Shown here: positions 1-6,794 of the stretch, piece after piece
How the letters are laid out: the number at the start of each line of letters is the position of its first letter
Numbering within the stretch: position 1 is the first letter of the stretch
Source of the DNA: Desulfocapsa sp.
GTDB taxonomy: Bacteria > Desulfobacterota > Desulfobulbia > Desulfobulbales > Desulfocapsaceae
Direction: 5' to 3'
Length of the DNA: 10,950 nt
Assembly: GCA_030638765.1 (NCBI GenBank)
Contig: DAOWDZ010000242.1
Coordinates: forward strand, 1 to 10,950
Program-made: the position numbers and the translations under genes
The notes under the pieces: model-generated
Told to the model about the DNA's origin: nothing
Seen by the model: the letters and a program-made list of their open reading frames with translations, nothing else
Databases searched by the model: none

Positions 1-180
1 AGGATGTGACGTGTCAGTGGGGGCATGCCGCATATAAAGAACAAATCCCCCTTTCTGTACTTCCTTAAGAGTCTCTATTGTGATGTTTTTTGTTACAAAG
101 GGAACAAAATTCCCGGCAAGTGCCTCTTGTTGAAAAACTAACAACAACAAAACTGCTGTAACGAGTAATTTTTTAATCAT
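1..180 (-). CDS. Secreted histidine phosphatase superfamily protein, N-terminal part (runs off window)
   Basis: Only the first 60 codons are present; the frame is open to the window edge. The start is ATG at 180-178, preceded by a good Shine-Dalgarno (GAGGAGA, 187-193, 6-base gap). Residues 1-22 form a classic signal peptide: a KK charge pair, the hydrophobic run LLVTAVLLLLVF, and an ALA cleavage motif before GNF, so the product should be exported to the periplasm. Residues 45-57 (GGFVLYMRHAPTD) match the opening beta strand and RH motif of the histidine phosphatase (phosphoglycerate mutase-like) superfamily, where the His of RH takes the phosphoryl group. The usual RHG is RHA here, as in many secreted members. 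The second catalytic His and the acid residue lie outside the window, so substrate and activity cannot be judged. Confidence 0.82.
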   Translation of the reverse strand, partial: MIKKLLVTAVLLLLVFQQEALAGNFVPFVTKNITIETLKEVQKGGFVLYMRHAPTDTSHP

Positions 181-637
181 TTCTATTCTCCTCAAAAATA
201 TGCCCTTCTGACGAAGGTAAAAAAATCTATGCTTTTATTTTTGATAAACCCCAGTCAATTTCCATATAAAAAAGATACCACAAACGACGCAAATTGTATC
301 GTACAACCTAACAAAAGGTTTGAACTTTTCATATAAATAGATATGCTTATTTTTCGAGATACTATATAAATGGCAAGACAGATCGTTGTGTAGAATAAAC
401 AGGGATCGATTCGTCCTCCCAGTGAACCCAGAAATCTACTTGTCGGGATCTCACGTAATTGCCCATATAATCGCTGTACTTTTGTGTATTACATAAGGGC
501 TCAGAATTCAGTTTGCGACCACTAGATCATCTGTTACATCCTGTTGATACGGTTCGTTTTTACGTTGACGCAATTGAAGATACCAAACTTTCGCCAAATG
601 GCGAAAAAATACTGCTAGAAGAAAGAGGGAAAACCAT
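181..637. other. Intergenic region between divergent genes
   Basis: No convincing gene lies in these 457 bases; short frames on both strands break quickly. The region must hold the promoters of the leftward phosphatase gene and the rightward flavoprotein gene. A possible leftward promoter is TTGCGT, 17 bases, then TTATAT, upstream of 180, but this is weak. No clear sigma-70 or sigma-54 promoter could be picked for the rightward gene. The one clear structure is the hairpin at 589-606, listed separately. Confidence 0.6.
589..606. promoter_or_regulatory. Inverted repeat in leader of flavoprotein gene
   Basis: TTTCGCC, a 4-base spacer (AAAT), then GGCGAAA: a perfect 7+7 inverted repeat followed by a short A run. 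It ends 31 bases before the ATG of the flavoprotein gene and 17 bases before its Shine-Dalgarno. It could be an operator for a dimeric repressor or a small hairpin in the 5' untranslated leader. The T-run needed for a rightward terminator is absent. The sequence shows only the symmetry; any regulatory role is inferred. Confidence 0.4.
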
Positions 638-2287
638 ATGGGTTTAGCTACAAACAATAAAAGATTTTCATGCGATGTTTTGGTCATTGGTGGGGGAGGA
701 GCTGGCCTCAGGAGTGCCATCGAAGCAAGAGAGAGCGGTGCTCGGGTGATTGTTGTTTCCAAAGCAAAGGTTGGGTACGGCAATAACACTATTATGTCAA
801 AAGCGATCCTTACTTCTCCAGGATGGGGTGACAGCAAGGACAACCCTCAGGTCTATCTGAAAGATACCATCACTGGAGGACGGTATATCAATGACCAGAA
901 GCTGGTGCAGGTGATGGCAAATGAAGCTGGTCGCCAACCCTCTATTCTTGAAAAATATGGTGCCCGTTTCTCAAAAAACGACGATGCATTCGATCTCCTT
1001 GCTATTCCAGGACACTCTTATGCACGGGATGTTCAAGGGAAAACCCATAAAGGCAAAGATTATATGCTGCCACTCCTTTCTCATGCCCAGAAAATAGGCG
1101 TAACTTTTATAGATAAGGTCTTTATTACCAAGCTTTATTCAAGTGATAACAGGATTGCTGCAGTGACAGGAGTTTCAGAGGATGGCACTTTTGTCATTTT
1201 TGAAGCCAAATCCGTTATTTTGGCCACAGGTGGCTACTCGCAGATTTACTTCAATACAAGCAACACGCCCGGAATAAATGGGGATGGCCTGGCCTTGGCC
1301 TACGAATTAGGAATTCCCTTAAAGGATATGGAGTTCGTTCAGTACTATCCCACAGCCTCGGGGAAAAGAGGTAGTAATCTTTTATTATACGAAGGGTTTC
1401 TTTTTAATGGAGCTGTTCTGAAAAACGCGAATAACGAGAACATCCTGACTAAACACGGCTTGAACAATCCGAAGACCCTTACCAGAGACCTTCTTGCGCA
1501 GACAATTTTCAAGGAGATCCGGGATGGCCTTGGCATAGAGAATGGTATGACTATGGATCTGAGCGCAGTTTCTGATGAGAGGCTGAATCAACTTAAACCC
1601 ATGCTTCCACAGGGTGTCGCTGAAAAAAAGACATGTGTCGTATCCCCCACAACCCATCATAGTATGGGAGGTGTCATGATTGACACCAACACCCAGACTT
1701 CGCTTCCTGGCCTCTATGCAGTCGGTGAAGTCTGTGCTGGCATGCACGGCGCCAACCGACTTGCCGGTAATGCCCTTGCTGAAATTTTTTCCATGGGAGG
1801 AATTGCCGGACACAATGCCGCCATCAACGCCAAAGAAAGCGATAAAAATAGTGCACCAGAAAAACTCATTGAGCAAGAGAAAGAGAGACTGAATTCTCTT
1901 TTTTCCCCGGTTGGTGTCGACTCCATTTCTCTGCTTAAATCACTCAAAAAGATGATGTGGCTAAGAGCAGGAATTGTTAGAAGCTCAGATGATCTTGAAA
2001 AAGCTCTGACACACATTGAAGATTTCAGGTCTGAGAGTAAAAAATGCAAAATTGAAACACCCAAAGCTCTCATGCAAAAAATTGGTCTTCAGAATATGCT
2101 GCTCCTCTCAGAGATGGTATGTAAATCAGCACTGTTAAGGACAGAGAGCAGAGGATCTCATTGCCGCTCTGACTATCCGCTAGAAGATAACAGCAACTGG
2201 TTGAAAAATATTGTCGTACACAAGAAGAATGATAACATGACGTTGAAGATGCAGCCAGTACAACTGGAATATGTTTCCCCTACATAA
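638..2287 (+). CDS. FAD-dependent oxidoreductase, fumarate reductase/succinate dehydrogenase flavoprotein family
   Basis: A 549-residue flavoprotein. Residues 12-42 form the FAD-binding Rossmann strand (VIGGGGAG at 16-23). A second FAD contact is ILATGGYSQ at 194-202. HGANRLAGNAL at 370-380 is the family hallmark. The C-terminal helical domain carries RTESRGSHCRSDYP at 501-514, as in SdhA, FrdA and NadB. Of the fumarate-site residues, Arg283 (TRDLL), His340 (THHSMGG) and Arg374 (ANRL) are kept. QFHPT, however, is QYYPT (Tyr237 for His), and the TEGxRGEGG loop is YEGFLFNGA (251-259). The SHT motif whose His binds FAD covalently is NNT (49-51), so FAD should be noncovalent. There is no signal peptide, haem site or cysteine-rich domain, so the protein is probably cytoplasmic with an unseen redox partner. 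The start is supported by AGAGGGA at 624-630. Family is certain; substrate is not, and succinate or fumarate should not be assumed. Confidence 0.9.
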   Translation: MGLATNNKRFSCDVLVIGGGGAGLRSAIEARESGARVIVVSKAKVGYGNNTIMSKAILTSPGWGDSKDNPQVYLKDTITGGRYINDQKLVQVMANEAGRQPSILEKYGARFSKNDDAFDLLAIPGHSYARDVQGKTHKGKDYMLPLLSHAQKIGVTFIDKVFITKLYSSDNRIAAVTGVSEDGTFVIFEAKSVILATGGYSQIYFNTSNTPGINGDGLALAYELGIPLKDMEFVQYYPTASGKRGSNLLLYEGFLFNGAVLKNANNENILTKHGLNNPKTLTRDLLAQTIFKEIRDGLGIENGMTMDLSAVSDERLNQLKPMLPQGVAEKKTCVVSPTTHHSMGGVMIDTNTQTSLPGLYAVGEVCAGMHGANRLAGNALAEIFSMGGIAGHNAAINAKESDKNSAPEKLIEQEKERLNSLFSPVGVDSISLLKSLKKMMWLRAGIVRSSDDLEKALTHIEDFRSESKKCKIETPKALMQKIGLQNMLLLSEMVCKSALLRTESRGSHCRSDYPLEDNSNWLKNIVVHKKNDNMTLKMQPVQLEYVSPT

Positions 2288-2368
2288 ACTACTGGTTTTT
2301 TTCGTTATATTGTTCTTGTGAATCGAACATTCTGTACGAGAGGGACTTGCAGTTGACAAGGTAAGTAG

Positions 2369-2382
2369 TCAATGGCCATTGA
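2369..2382. repeat. 14-base perfect palindrome downstream of flavoprotein gene
   Basis: TCAATGGCCATTGA is its own reverse complement. It lies about 80 bases past the flavoprotein stop codon and 15 bases before the hairpin at 2398-2423. With no loop and no T-run it is a poor terminator by itself. It may be chance or a protein-binding site. Confidence 0.3.
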
Positions 2383-2397
2383 TAGTGGATATGGAAA

Positions 2398-2423
2398 GGC
2401 AGGATCAATTTAATGACCCTGCC
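2398..2423. terminator. Hairpin between convergent genes, probable terminator
   Basis: On the minus strand GGCAGGGTCA, a 6-base loop, then TGATCCTGCC form a 10-base-pair stem containing one G-U pair. It starts 15 bases after the stop of the 57-residue zinc-binding protein and is followed by only three T residues. On the plus strand it also lies downstream of the flavoprotein gene (stop at 2287), so it may serve both. The stem is strong, the U-tract is weak on both sides. Confidence 0.6.
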
Positions 2424-2437
2424 TTCAGGGATTTTAG

Positions 2438-2611
2438 CTATGATTGGGGTACAACACCACCCATTCCCACACATTCAACGCAGTATTCTTCGTTCGTTTC
2501 AGGACTGTGACAGTCCTCACAGAAGTTTTTATTGCAACCAATGCAGAGTGTAAGTTTTTCTTTATCAGTCTCTTTACCGCACACTTCACATTTTACTGTT
2601 TCTTTACTCAT
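2438..2611 (-). CDS. Small zinc-binding protein with four CxxC motifs
   Basis: A 57-residue protein starting at ATG 2611-2609 and ending in TAG. It has a good Shine-Dalgarno (AAGAGGAAA, 2615-2623). Eight cysteines come in four CxxC pairs: Cys8/11 (CEVC), Cys23/26 (CIGC), Cys31/34 (CEDC, followed by His35) and Cys44/47 (CVEC). The tail is GMGGVVPQS. This spacing suits two Zn(II) sites in a treble-clef, B-box or RING-like fold; such folds often bind proteins or nucleic acids. An iron-sulfur role is less likely because the pairs are spread and the protein is rich in Lys, Glu and Thr, unlike ferredoxins. It is the only gene between the hslU cluster and the flavoprotein, and its weak candidate promoter (TTGAGT, 17 bases, TTTAAG) lies just upstream. 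Function is unknown. That it is coding is supported by the ribosome site, the cysteine pattern and the downstream hairpin. Confidence 0.8.
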   Translation of the reverse strand: MSKETVKCEVCGKETDKEKLTLCIGCNKNFCEDCHSPETNEEYCVECVGMGGVVPQS

Positions 2612-2879
2612 TTGTTTCCTCTTGATTTTAAATTAGCAACTGGCAACATTTTTTAACTGCAGCCTCTTAAAAGAAAAATCACCCATCAACTCAACTACTC
2701 GACTATCTGTTGAGCATTTCTTTTTAGTGAATAGGAATTACATAACAAATGAGAACCATTCCCACAAGAGAAAAGTACTCTCTTTGTTAAATTTGCAGCC
2801 ATCTCTAAACCGATACGCCTGCAATTAAAATCAAATTTAATTATGCTTACCCATAGGTAACAATCTAATCTAAAGCCTT

Positions 2880-3401
2880 CTAAAAACAGAGGCCGCAATC
2901 AGGACAGGTTGATTCACTTGTTGAGAACTCAGTACCACAGGCTGGACATGTGGATTTTGCCACCCCTGTGTCAAAAACTGCATGAGCATTGCTCAAATCA
3001 TGAGAATCAAGAGCCGTAGTTCGTTTAAACTCTTTGGCAAGAACTTCCAGTGCCTCTTCTCCATCTGCTACTTTAATCTGAAGAAAGAAATCACTTCCAC
3101 AACAGCCTTTTCCACAACTGCCATCTTCTCCAAAGACCAGTGCAGGGATATTTTCTGAAGCAAGCAGAGTTTTGAGGTACTTCATTTCAGCAAGAGGGCC
3201 CTTTCTGATATTGGCAAGCTCGTCATCAGGCGATATATCCATGGAACGTGATGTAAACTTTTCCTTTGCTGCATTTTCCATTGTGAGTCGTTTTCCACCA
3301 TCTATAAGGTCTATGTTACAGGAGACACATGTGGTCATATCTTCTCTATATTCGTCATCACATTGTGGACAATATTTTAATTCCGGGTCTATATAACGCA
3401 T
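2880..3401 (-). CDS. Zinc-ribbon / DUF2007-like / zinc-ribbon protein
   Basis: A 173-residue protein with three parts. Residues 11-28 are a zinc ribbon (CPQC, 10 residues, CVSC). Residues 67-127 resemble DUF2007, a small ACT- or PII-like fold called a putative signal-transducing domain: KYLKTLLASENIPALVFGE, a loop, FFLQIKVADGEEALEVLAKE. Residues 152-169 are a second zinc ribbon (CPAC, 10 residues, CPDC), with one more Cys at 172. The DUF2007-like part holds an unusual CGKGCCG insert (96-102) that could bind metal or form disulfides. The start at 3401 is fixed by AGGAAA at 3408-3413, 6 bases upstream. The gene lies 36 bases after hslU on the same strand, so it is probably co-transcribed and may be a substrate adaptor or regulator of the protease; that link is only positional. 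The biochemical function of DUF2007 proteins is not known to me. Confidence 0.82.
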   Translation of the reverse strand: MRYIDPELKYCPQCDDEYREDMTTCVSCNIDLIDGGKRLTMENAAKEKFTSRSMDISPDDELANIRKGPLAEMKYLKTLLASENIPALVFGEDGSCGKGCCGSDFFLQIKVADGEEALEVLAKEFKRTTALDSHDLSNAHAVFDTGVAKSTCPACGTEFSTSESTCPDCGLCF

Positions 3402-3437
3402 TCTGTATTTCCTGATATTTTGCTTAACTTTAAGAAT

Positions 3438-4853
3438 TTAAAGGATATATCTGCTGAGGTCTCGATCCTCAACCACATCCCTCAGTTGTTTTTTCACATA
3501 TTCTGCCGTTACAACAAAACGTTCTTCACCACGTTCACTTGCATCAAAGGAGAGCTCATCAAGCACTCTCTCCATAACAGTATGTAATCTTCTTGCTCCT
3601 ATTTCTTCCGTTTTTTCGTTTACTTCAACAGCAATCCCAGCAAGCTCATCAATAGCATCCGCGTCAAAAACAAGTTCGACACCTTCAGTTGCCATCATGG
3701 CTATATACTGTTTAACAAGAGCACTTTCAGGTTCAGTAAGAATTCGTACAAATTCTTCTTTTCCAAGAGAGGTCAGTTCAACACGAATGGGGAAACGGCC
3801 CTGAAGCTCTGGTATAAGATCAGACGGTTTACAAAGATGAAAAGCACCACTTGCAATAAAAAGGATGTGGTCGGTTTTCACCATTCCATATTTTGTGGTT
3901 ACGGTTGAGCCCTCGACGATTGGAAGTAAATCACGCTGCACTCCTTCTCTTGAAACCTCTGGCCCATGGCCACCGGAGCTCCTTGAAGCAACCTTATCTA
4001 TCTCATCAAGAAATATTATTCCGGATTCTTCGGTACGTTTAAGAGCTTCACTGGTTACCTTATCCATATCGATGAGGCGCTCCATTTCCTCCTGAGTTAA
4101 CCCCTTAATGGCATCAGGAATTTTGATCTTCCGTTTCTTTTTCTTTTTCGGAAAAATCTTACTGAATGCATCCTGAAGATTAGACTGCATATCCTCCATA
4201 CCGGAGGTTGTCATGATTTCAACCATTGGCGTGGAATGCGATTCAGCAAGATCCAATTCAACTTCACGATCATCAAGCTTTCCTTCCCGGAGCATTTTTC
4301 GAAACTTTTCACGGGTTGAATCATCTTCCTTTTTCATTTCCGGGAGATTACCGGCTATCGGATCATCGTTCTTGGTGACAAAAGAATGCATTCCATCGGG
4401 ACCAGCCTGCGTATTAGCAGGTTCACGAACTGGGGGCAGAAGAACATCAAGTATTCGTTCTTCTGCGTTGGCTTCTGCAAGCCCTTCAAGACGAATTCGT
4501 TCTTCTTCTTTAACCATACTGATTGCAATCTCAACAAGATCACGAATCATGGATTCGACATCCCTGCCTACATATCCTACTTCTGTAAATTTTGAGGCTT
4601 CAACTTTAAAAAAAGGAGATTGGGCAAGGGTGGCCAATCGTCTTGCAATTTCTGTTTTTCCAACTCCGGTTGGTCCTATCATAATGATATTCTTAGGAGC
4701 AATTTCTTCACGAAGCGGTGATGGAACCTGACGTCTACGCCATCGGTTTCTAAGAGCAATTGCAACAGATCGTTTGGCATCAGCCTGACCGACGATATAT
4801 TTATCAAGCTCGACAACTATATCTTTGGGAGTTAAGGATTGTGTAGGTATCAT
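3438..4853 (-). CDS. hslU: HslU, ATPase subunit of the HslUV protease
   Basis: A 471-residue AAA+ unfoldase that docks as a hexameric ring on HslV and feeds it unfolded proteins in the cytoplasm. Features seen: DKYIVGQ near the N terminus (17-23); Walker A GPTGVGKT (60-67); pore loop GYVG (93-96); a variable I domain (about 110-245) ending in a Lys-rich [13 protein letters not shown] stretch; Walker B FLDEIDK (281-287); QGRFP (351-355, arginine finger region); sensor-2 IGARRLH (418-424). The C-terminal tail DLSRYIL matches the peptide that inserts into HslV pockets to activate it. Length is slightly above the roughly 445 residues of the E. coli protein, the extra lying in the I domain. The ATG at 4853 fits the family N terminus but has no clear Shine-Dalgarno. 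The gene follows hslV by 91 bases, and the next gene follows it by 36. Confidence 0.98.
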   Translation of the reverse strand: MIPTQSLTPKDIVVELDKYIVGQADAKRSVAIALRNRWRRRQVPSPLREEIAPKNIIMIGPTGVGKTEIARRLATLAQSPFFKVEASKFTEVGYVGRDVESMIRDLVEIAISMVKEEERIRLEGLAEANAEERILDVLLPPVREPANTQAGPDGMHSFVTKNDDPIAGNLPEMKKEDDSTREKFRKMLREGKLDDREVELDLAESHSTPMVEIMTTSGMEDMQSNLQDAFSKIFPKKKKKRKIKIPDAIKGLTQEEMERLIDMDKVTSEALKRTEESGIIFLDEIDKVASRSSGGHGPEVSREGVQRDLLPIVEGSTVTTKYGMVKTDHILFIASGAFHLCKPSDLIPELQGRFPIRVELTSLGKEEFVRILTEPESALVKQYIAMMATEGVELVFDADAIDELAGIAVEVNEKTEEIGARRLHTVMERVLDELSFDASERGEERFVVTAEYVKKQLRDVVEDRDLSRYIL

Positions 4854-4934
4854 TTTATGGCAAAATTCAACAAAAAAACTGCTGAAAAAGTACTTTCCTC
4901 TGTTTTAAAGTTATTTTTTTAGAAACAGGAATAT

Positions 4935-4950
4935 GAATAGATATCTATTC
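4935..4950. repeat. 16-base perfect palindrome at the hslV stop codon
   Basis: GAATAGATATCTATTC is its own reverse complement and contains the hslV stop codon (TAG on the minus strand, 4947-4945). It begins the 91-base hslV-hslU gap. The same gap also holds a weak pairing of CTGTTT with AAACAG further along. It could act as an mRNA hairpin that sets the hslV:hslU ratio, or be chance in AT-rich DNA. Confidence 0.4.
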
Positions 4951-5481
4951 TTCTATTTGTTCTAAAATTATTGAATGATTAGTAAACACACAGATATCAG
5001 CGGCGATGGTCATGGAAGCACGACAAATTTCTTCGGCGTTAAGGTCAGAATTGCCAATAAGTGCTAAGGCTGCGGCTTGCGCGTATGGCCCGCCGGATCC
5101 GATGGCAAGTACGCCATTATCGGCTTCAATTACATCGCCGGTTCCGCTGAGAAGAAGTGAATACTCCTCATCAACTGCAACCAGCATTGCCTCAAGTCTG
5201 CGCAGCATTTTATCAGTGCGCCATTCCTTGGCAAGCTCAACGGCGGCTCGCATAAGATTCCCATTATACTGTTCCAGTTTCTGCTCGAGCAGGTCAAATA
5301 GGGTGAATGCATCGGCGGTGGCTCCAGCAAATCCAGTAATAACCTTACCATTGTACAGACGTCGTACCTTTTTAGCATGGTGCTTCATGACAGTGTTTCC
5401 TAAAGAAACCTGCCCGTCACCAGCGACCGCGACCTGACCATTATGACGCACGGCCAGTATTGTTGTTGAGCGTATTTTCAT
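4945..5481 (-). CDS. hslV: HslV, proteolytic subunit of the HslUV protease
   Basis: A 178-residue proteasome-beta-type threonine peptidase that forms two stacked hexamers and degrades proteins unfolded by HslU. The sequence begins MKIRS and then [12 protein letters not shown]. By alignment with E. coli HslV (MTTIVSVR), Thr6 is the N-terminal nucleophile after processing, so a 5-residue leader must be removed rather than a lone Met. Asp22 (GDGQ) and Lys38 (AKKVRR) match the active-site Asp17 and Lys33 of the mature enzyme. [24 protein letters not shown] and [13 protein letters not shown] are strongly conserved family blocks. The start lies 39 bases after the xerC stop and has no visible Shine-Dalgarno, only an AU-rich run. 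No other start in this frame would preserve the N terminus. Confidence 0.98.
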   Translation of the reverse strand: MKIRSTTILAVRHNGQVAVAGDGQVSLGNTVMKHHAKKVRRLYNGKVITGFAGATADAFTLFDLLEQKLEQYNGNLMRAAVELAKEWRTDKMLRRLEAMLVAVDEEYSLLLSGTGDVIEADNGVLAIGSGGPYAQAAALALIGNSDLNAEEICRASMTIAADICVFTNHSIILEQIEE

Positions 5482-5520
5482 AATATTATTATTTTGACAA
5501 GTTAATTTTTGTACTACTTC

Positions 5521-6450
5521 TTATTTTGAGTGCGGATGAGCTTTATCGTATACTTCCGTTAAATGGTCTAGAGTCAGATGCGTATAACGCTGAGTGGTTG
5601 ACAAACTCGCGTGTCCCAACAACTCCTGAACAGATCTCAAATCAGCCCCCATCTCCAGAAGATGGGTCGCAAATGAATGGCGTAAGGCATGGGGCGTTAC
5701 AATCTGTGGAATACCCGCTTTTTCTCCGTAGGATTTAACCATTCGCTCAACACTTCTGCTTGTCAGGCGACCGCCACGGCCATTGAGGAACAGAGCCTTT
5801 TTTTCAACTTCACGACCTCGTCTGGCACGATCCGCAATAAGCTGATCTCTCAAAGGAAACCAGGCTTGAATTGCTTCAAGTGCGGGCCGTCCAACCGGTA
5901 CCAGTCGCTCCTTATTTCCTTTGCCCCTCACCCTAAGCATTTCAGTTGTAAAATCAAGGTTCAAAAGATCTCTTGAAACCAACTCTGATACGCGCATTCC
6001 TGTGGAATACAAAAGTTCGAGTATTGCACGATCACGAAGCATAAACCGTTCCTTCTCCGTTGGCGCTTCAAGCAGAGAAAAAACTTCATCAACCGTTAGA
6101 AATACCGGAAGATACTTTCCCGTCTTTGGGCCTGTTATTCCATCAATGGGATCATGTGCAATTTTCTTCTTCCTGAGAAGGAATTTGAAAAAGCTCCTCA
6201 AGGCAGAGAGCTTCCTTGCCACAGTTGCAGCACTATTATGACCATGTAGGCTGACAACAAACCGCCTTATATCAACAGATTGCAGCGCCTCTACTTTATG
6301 GTCTGCCTGAAGTGTTCCTGAAAATTCGGTCAAATCCCGACCATACCCGGAGACGGTATGAACAGAATAGCCCTTTTCCACCTCAAGCCAGCGTAAGAAT
6401 GACTCTATATGCGTCTCAATTTTACTCTTCATAGGGGATCTAAATACCAC
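5521..6450 (-). CDS. xerC: Tyrosine recombinase XerC
   Basis: A site-specific recombinase that works with XerD at the chromosomal dif site to resolve chromosome dimers. The 309-residue protein has an N-terminal SAM-like, core-binding domain (about 8-95: SFLRWLEVEKGYS, TVARKLSALRSFFKFL) and a C-terminal catalytic domain. All six catalytic positions can be read: Arg153 (TGMRVSEL), Lys178 (GKGNKER), His254 and Arg257 (HALRHSFATH), His280 (LLGHASLSTT) and the Tyr289 nucleophile (QRYTHL). I assign XerC rather than XerD from sequence character and from its place before hslVU, as in the Bacillus codV-codW-codX order. The start is uncertain: GTG at 6450 has a purine-rich GAGAAG close upstream, while ATG at 6432 (303 residues, MKSKIETHIESF) fits the family start but has no ribosome site. 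Confidence 0.92.
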   Translation of the reverse strand: MVFRSPMKSKIETHIESFLRWLEVEKGYSVHTVSGYGRDLTEFSGTLQADHKVEALQSVDIRRFVVSLHGHNSAATVARKLSALRSFFKFLLRKKKIAHDPIDGITGPKTGKYLPVFLTVDEVFSLLEAPTEKERFMLRDRAILELLYSTGMRVSELVSRDLLNLDFTTEMLRVRGKGNKERLVPVGRPALEAIQAWFPLRDQLIADRARRGREVEKKALFLNGRGGRLTSRSVERMVKSYGEKAGIPQIVTPHALRHSFATHLLEMGADLRSVQELLGHASLSTTQRYTHLTLDHLTEVYDKAHPHSK

Positions 6451-6462
6451 TTTCTTCTCGAC

Positions 6463-6490
6463 TTCTCACTCAACTGTGAATATATATAAT
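6463..6490 (+). promoter_or_regulatory. Putative sigma-70 promoter for xseB-ispA-dxs
   Basis: TATAAT at 6485-6490 is a perfect -10 match. TTCTCA at 6463-6468, with 16-base spacing, matches 4 of 6 bases of the -35 consensus. It sits in the 95-base gap between divergent xerC and xseB, 55 bases before the xseB ATG. A weaker leftward promoter for xerC may overlap it: TATATT at 6479-6484 on the minus strand, with TTAACT at 6500-6505 and a short 15-base spacer. If both are real, polymerases would compete at this site. This is prediction only. Confidence 0.42.
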
Positions 6491-6545
6491 GGGCTTTAAA
6501 GTTAAAGAAAAGTAATTCTGCATCTTCACCCAGATTAAACAGAAA

Positions 6546-6794
6546 ATGGCTAAACGAACATTTGAAACTGCTCTTGGAAAACTCGAACAGATAACCGAAG
6601 AACTAGAGAACGGTGACCTCAGTCTTGAGAAAAGTCTCAAGAAATTTGACGAGGGAATCGGGCTTGTGGATTTTTGCAATACGACATTGACTGAAGCTAA
6701 GGCAAAGGTTGAGTTGCTTTTGGAAAAACAGGGTGGACTCACTCAACAACCCTTTGATGAGTTGGACCATGGAGATCAAGAAATATCTCAATGA
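6546..6794 (+). CDS. xseB: Exodeoxyribonuclease VII small subunit
   Basis: An 82-residue helical protein of normal length for XseB, several copies of which bind the large catalytic subunit XseA to make the single-strand-specific exonuclease [22 protein letters not shown] (6-24) is the family signature, followed by [16 protein letters not shown] and the helix [13 protein letters not shown]. The C-terminal 20 residues are Gln-, Asp- and Glu-rich and probably disordered. xseA is not in this window. The gene is first in the rightward cluster, and its last 26 bases overlap the start of ispA. No strong Shine-Dalgarno is visible before the ATG. The xseB-ispA-dxs order is common in bacteria. Confidence 0.96.
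   Translation: MAKRTFETALGKLEQITEELENGDLSLEKSLKKFDEGIGLVDFCNTTLTEAKAKVELLLEKQGGLTQQPFDELDHGDQEISQ

Noticed and set aside
508..843. 111-residue leftward open frame over the flavoprotein start
   Set aside because: It lies mostly antisense to the flavoprotein N terminus and promoter region, has no domain character, and its start is inside the conserved FAD-binding part of the real gene.
1385..1876. 163-residue leftward open frame inside the flavoprotein gene
   Set aside because: It is antisense to conserved motifs (HGANRLAGNAL, HHSMGG) and has no family resemblance.
638..2287. Assignment of the flavoprotein as AprA, NadB or SdhA
   Set aside because: It lacks the aprB or sdhB neighbour. The substrate-site changes and the missing covalent-FAD His argue against SdhA, and I cannot see features specific to NadB or AprA.
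2289..2474. 61-residue leftward open frame after the flavoprotein gene
   Set aside because: It overlaps the 57-residue zinc-binding gene in another frame, runs through the hairpin at 2398-2423, and has no ribosome site. The CxxC-rich frame is the better call.
2444..2656. 70-residue rightward open frame
   Set aside because: It is antisense to the zinc-binding gene, and its Phe-rich composition is what antisense Lys/Glu-rich codons produce.
2820..2880. Possible terminator after the zinc-ribbon/DUF2007-like gene
   Set aside because: Only a 5-base-pair AT-rich stem (TTACC/GGTAA) is present, with no T-run. Transcription may read through to the hairpin at 2398-2423.
4213..4731. 172-residue rightward Ser/Arg-rich open frame within hslU
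   Set aside because: Its low-complexity Ser/Arg/Ile content is the expected shadow of hslU codons on the other strand.
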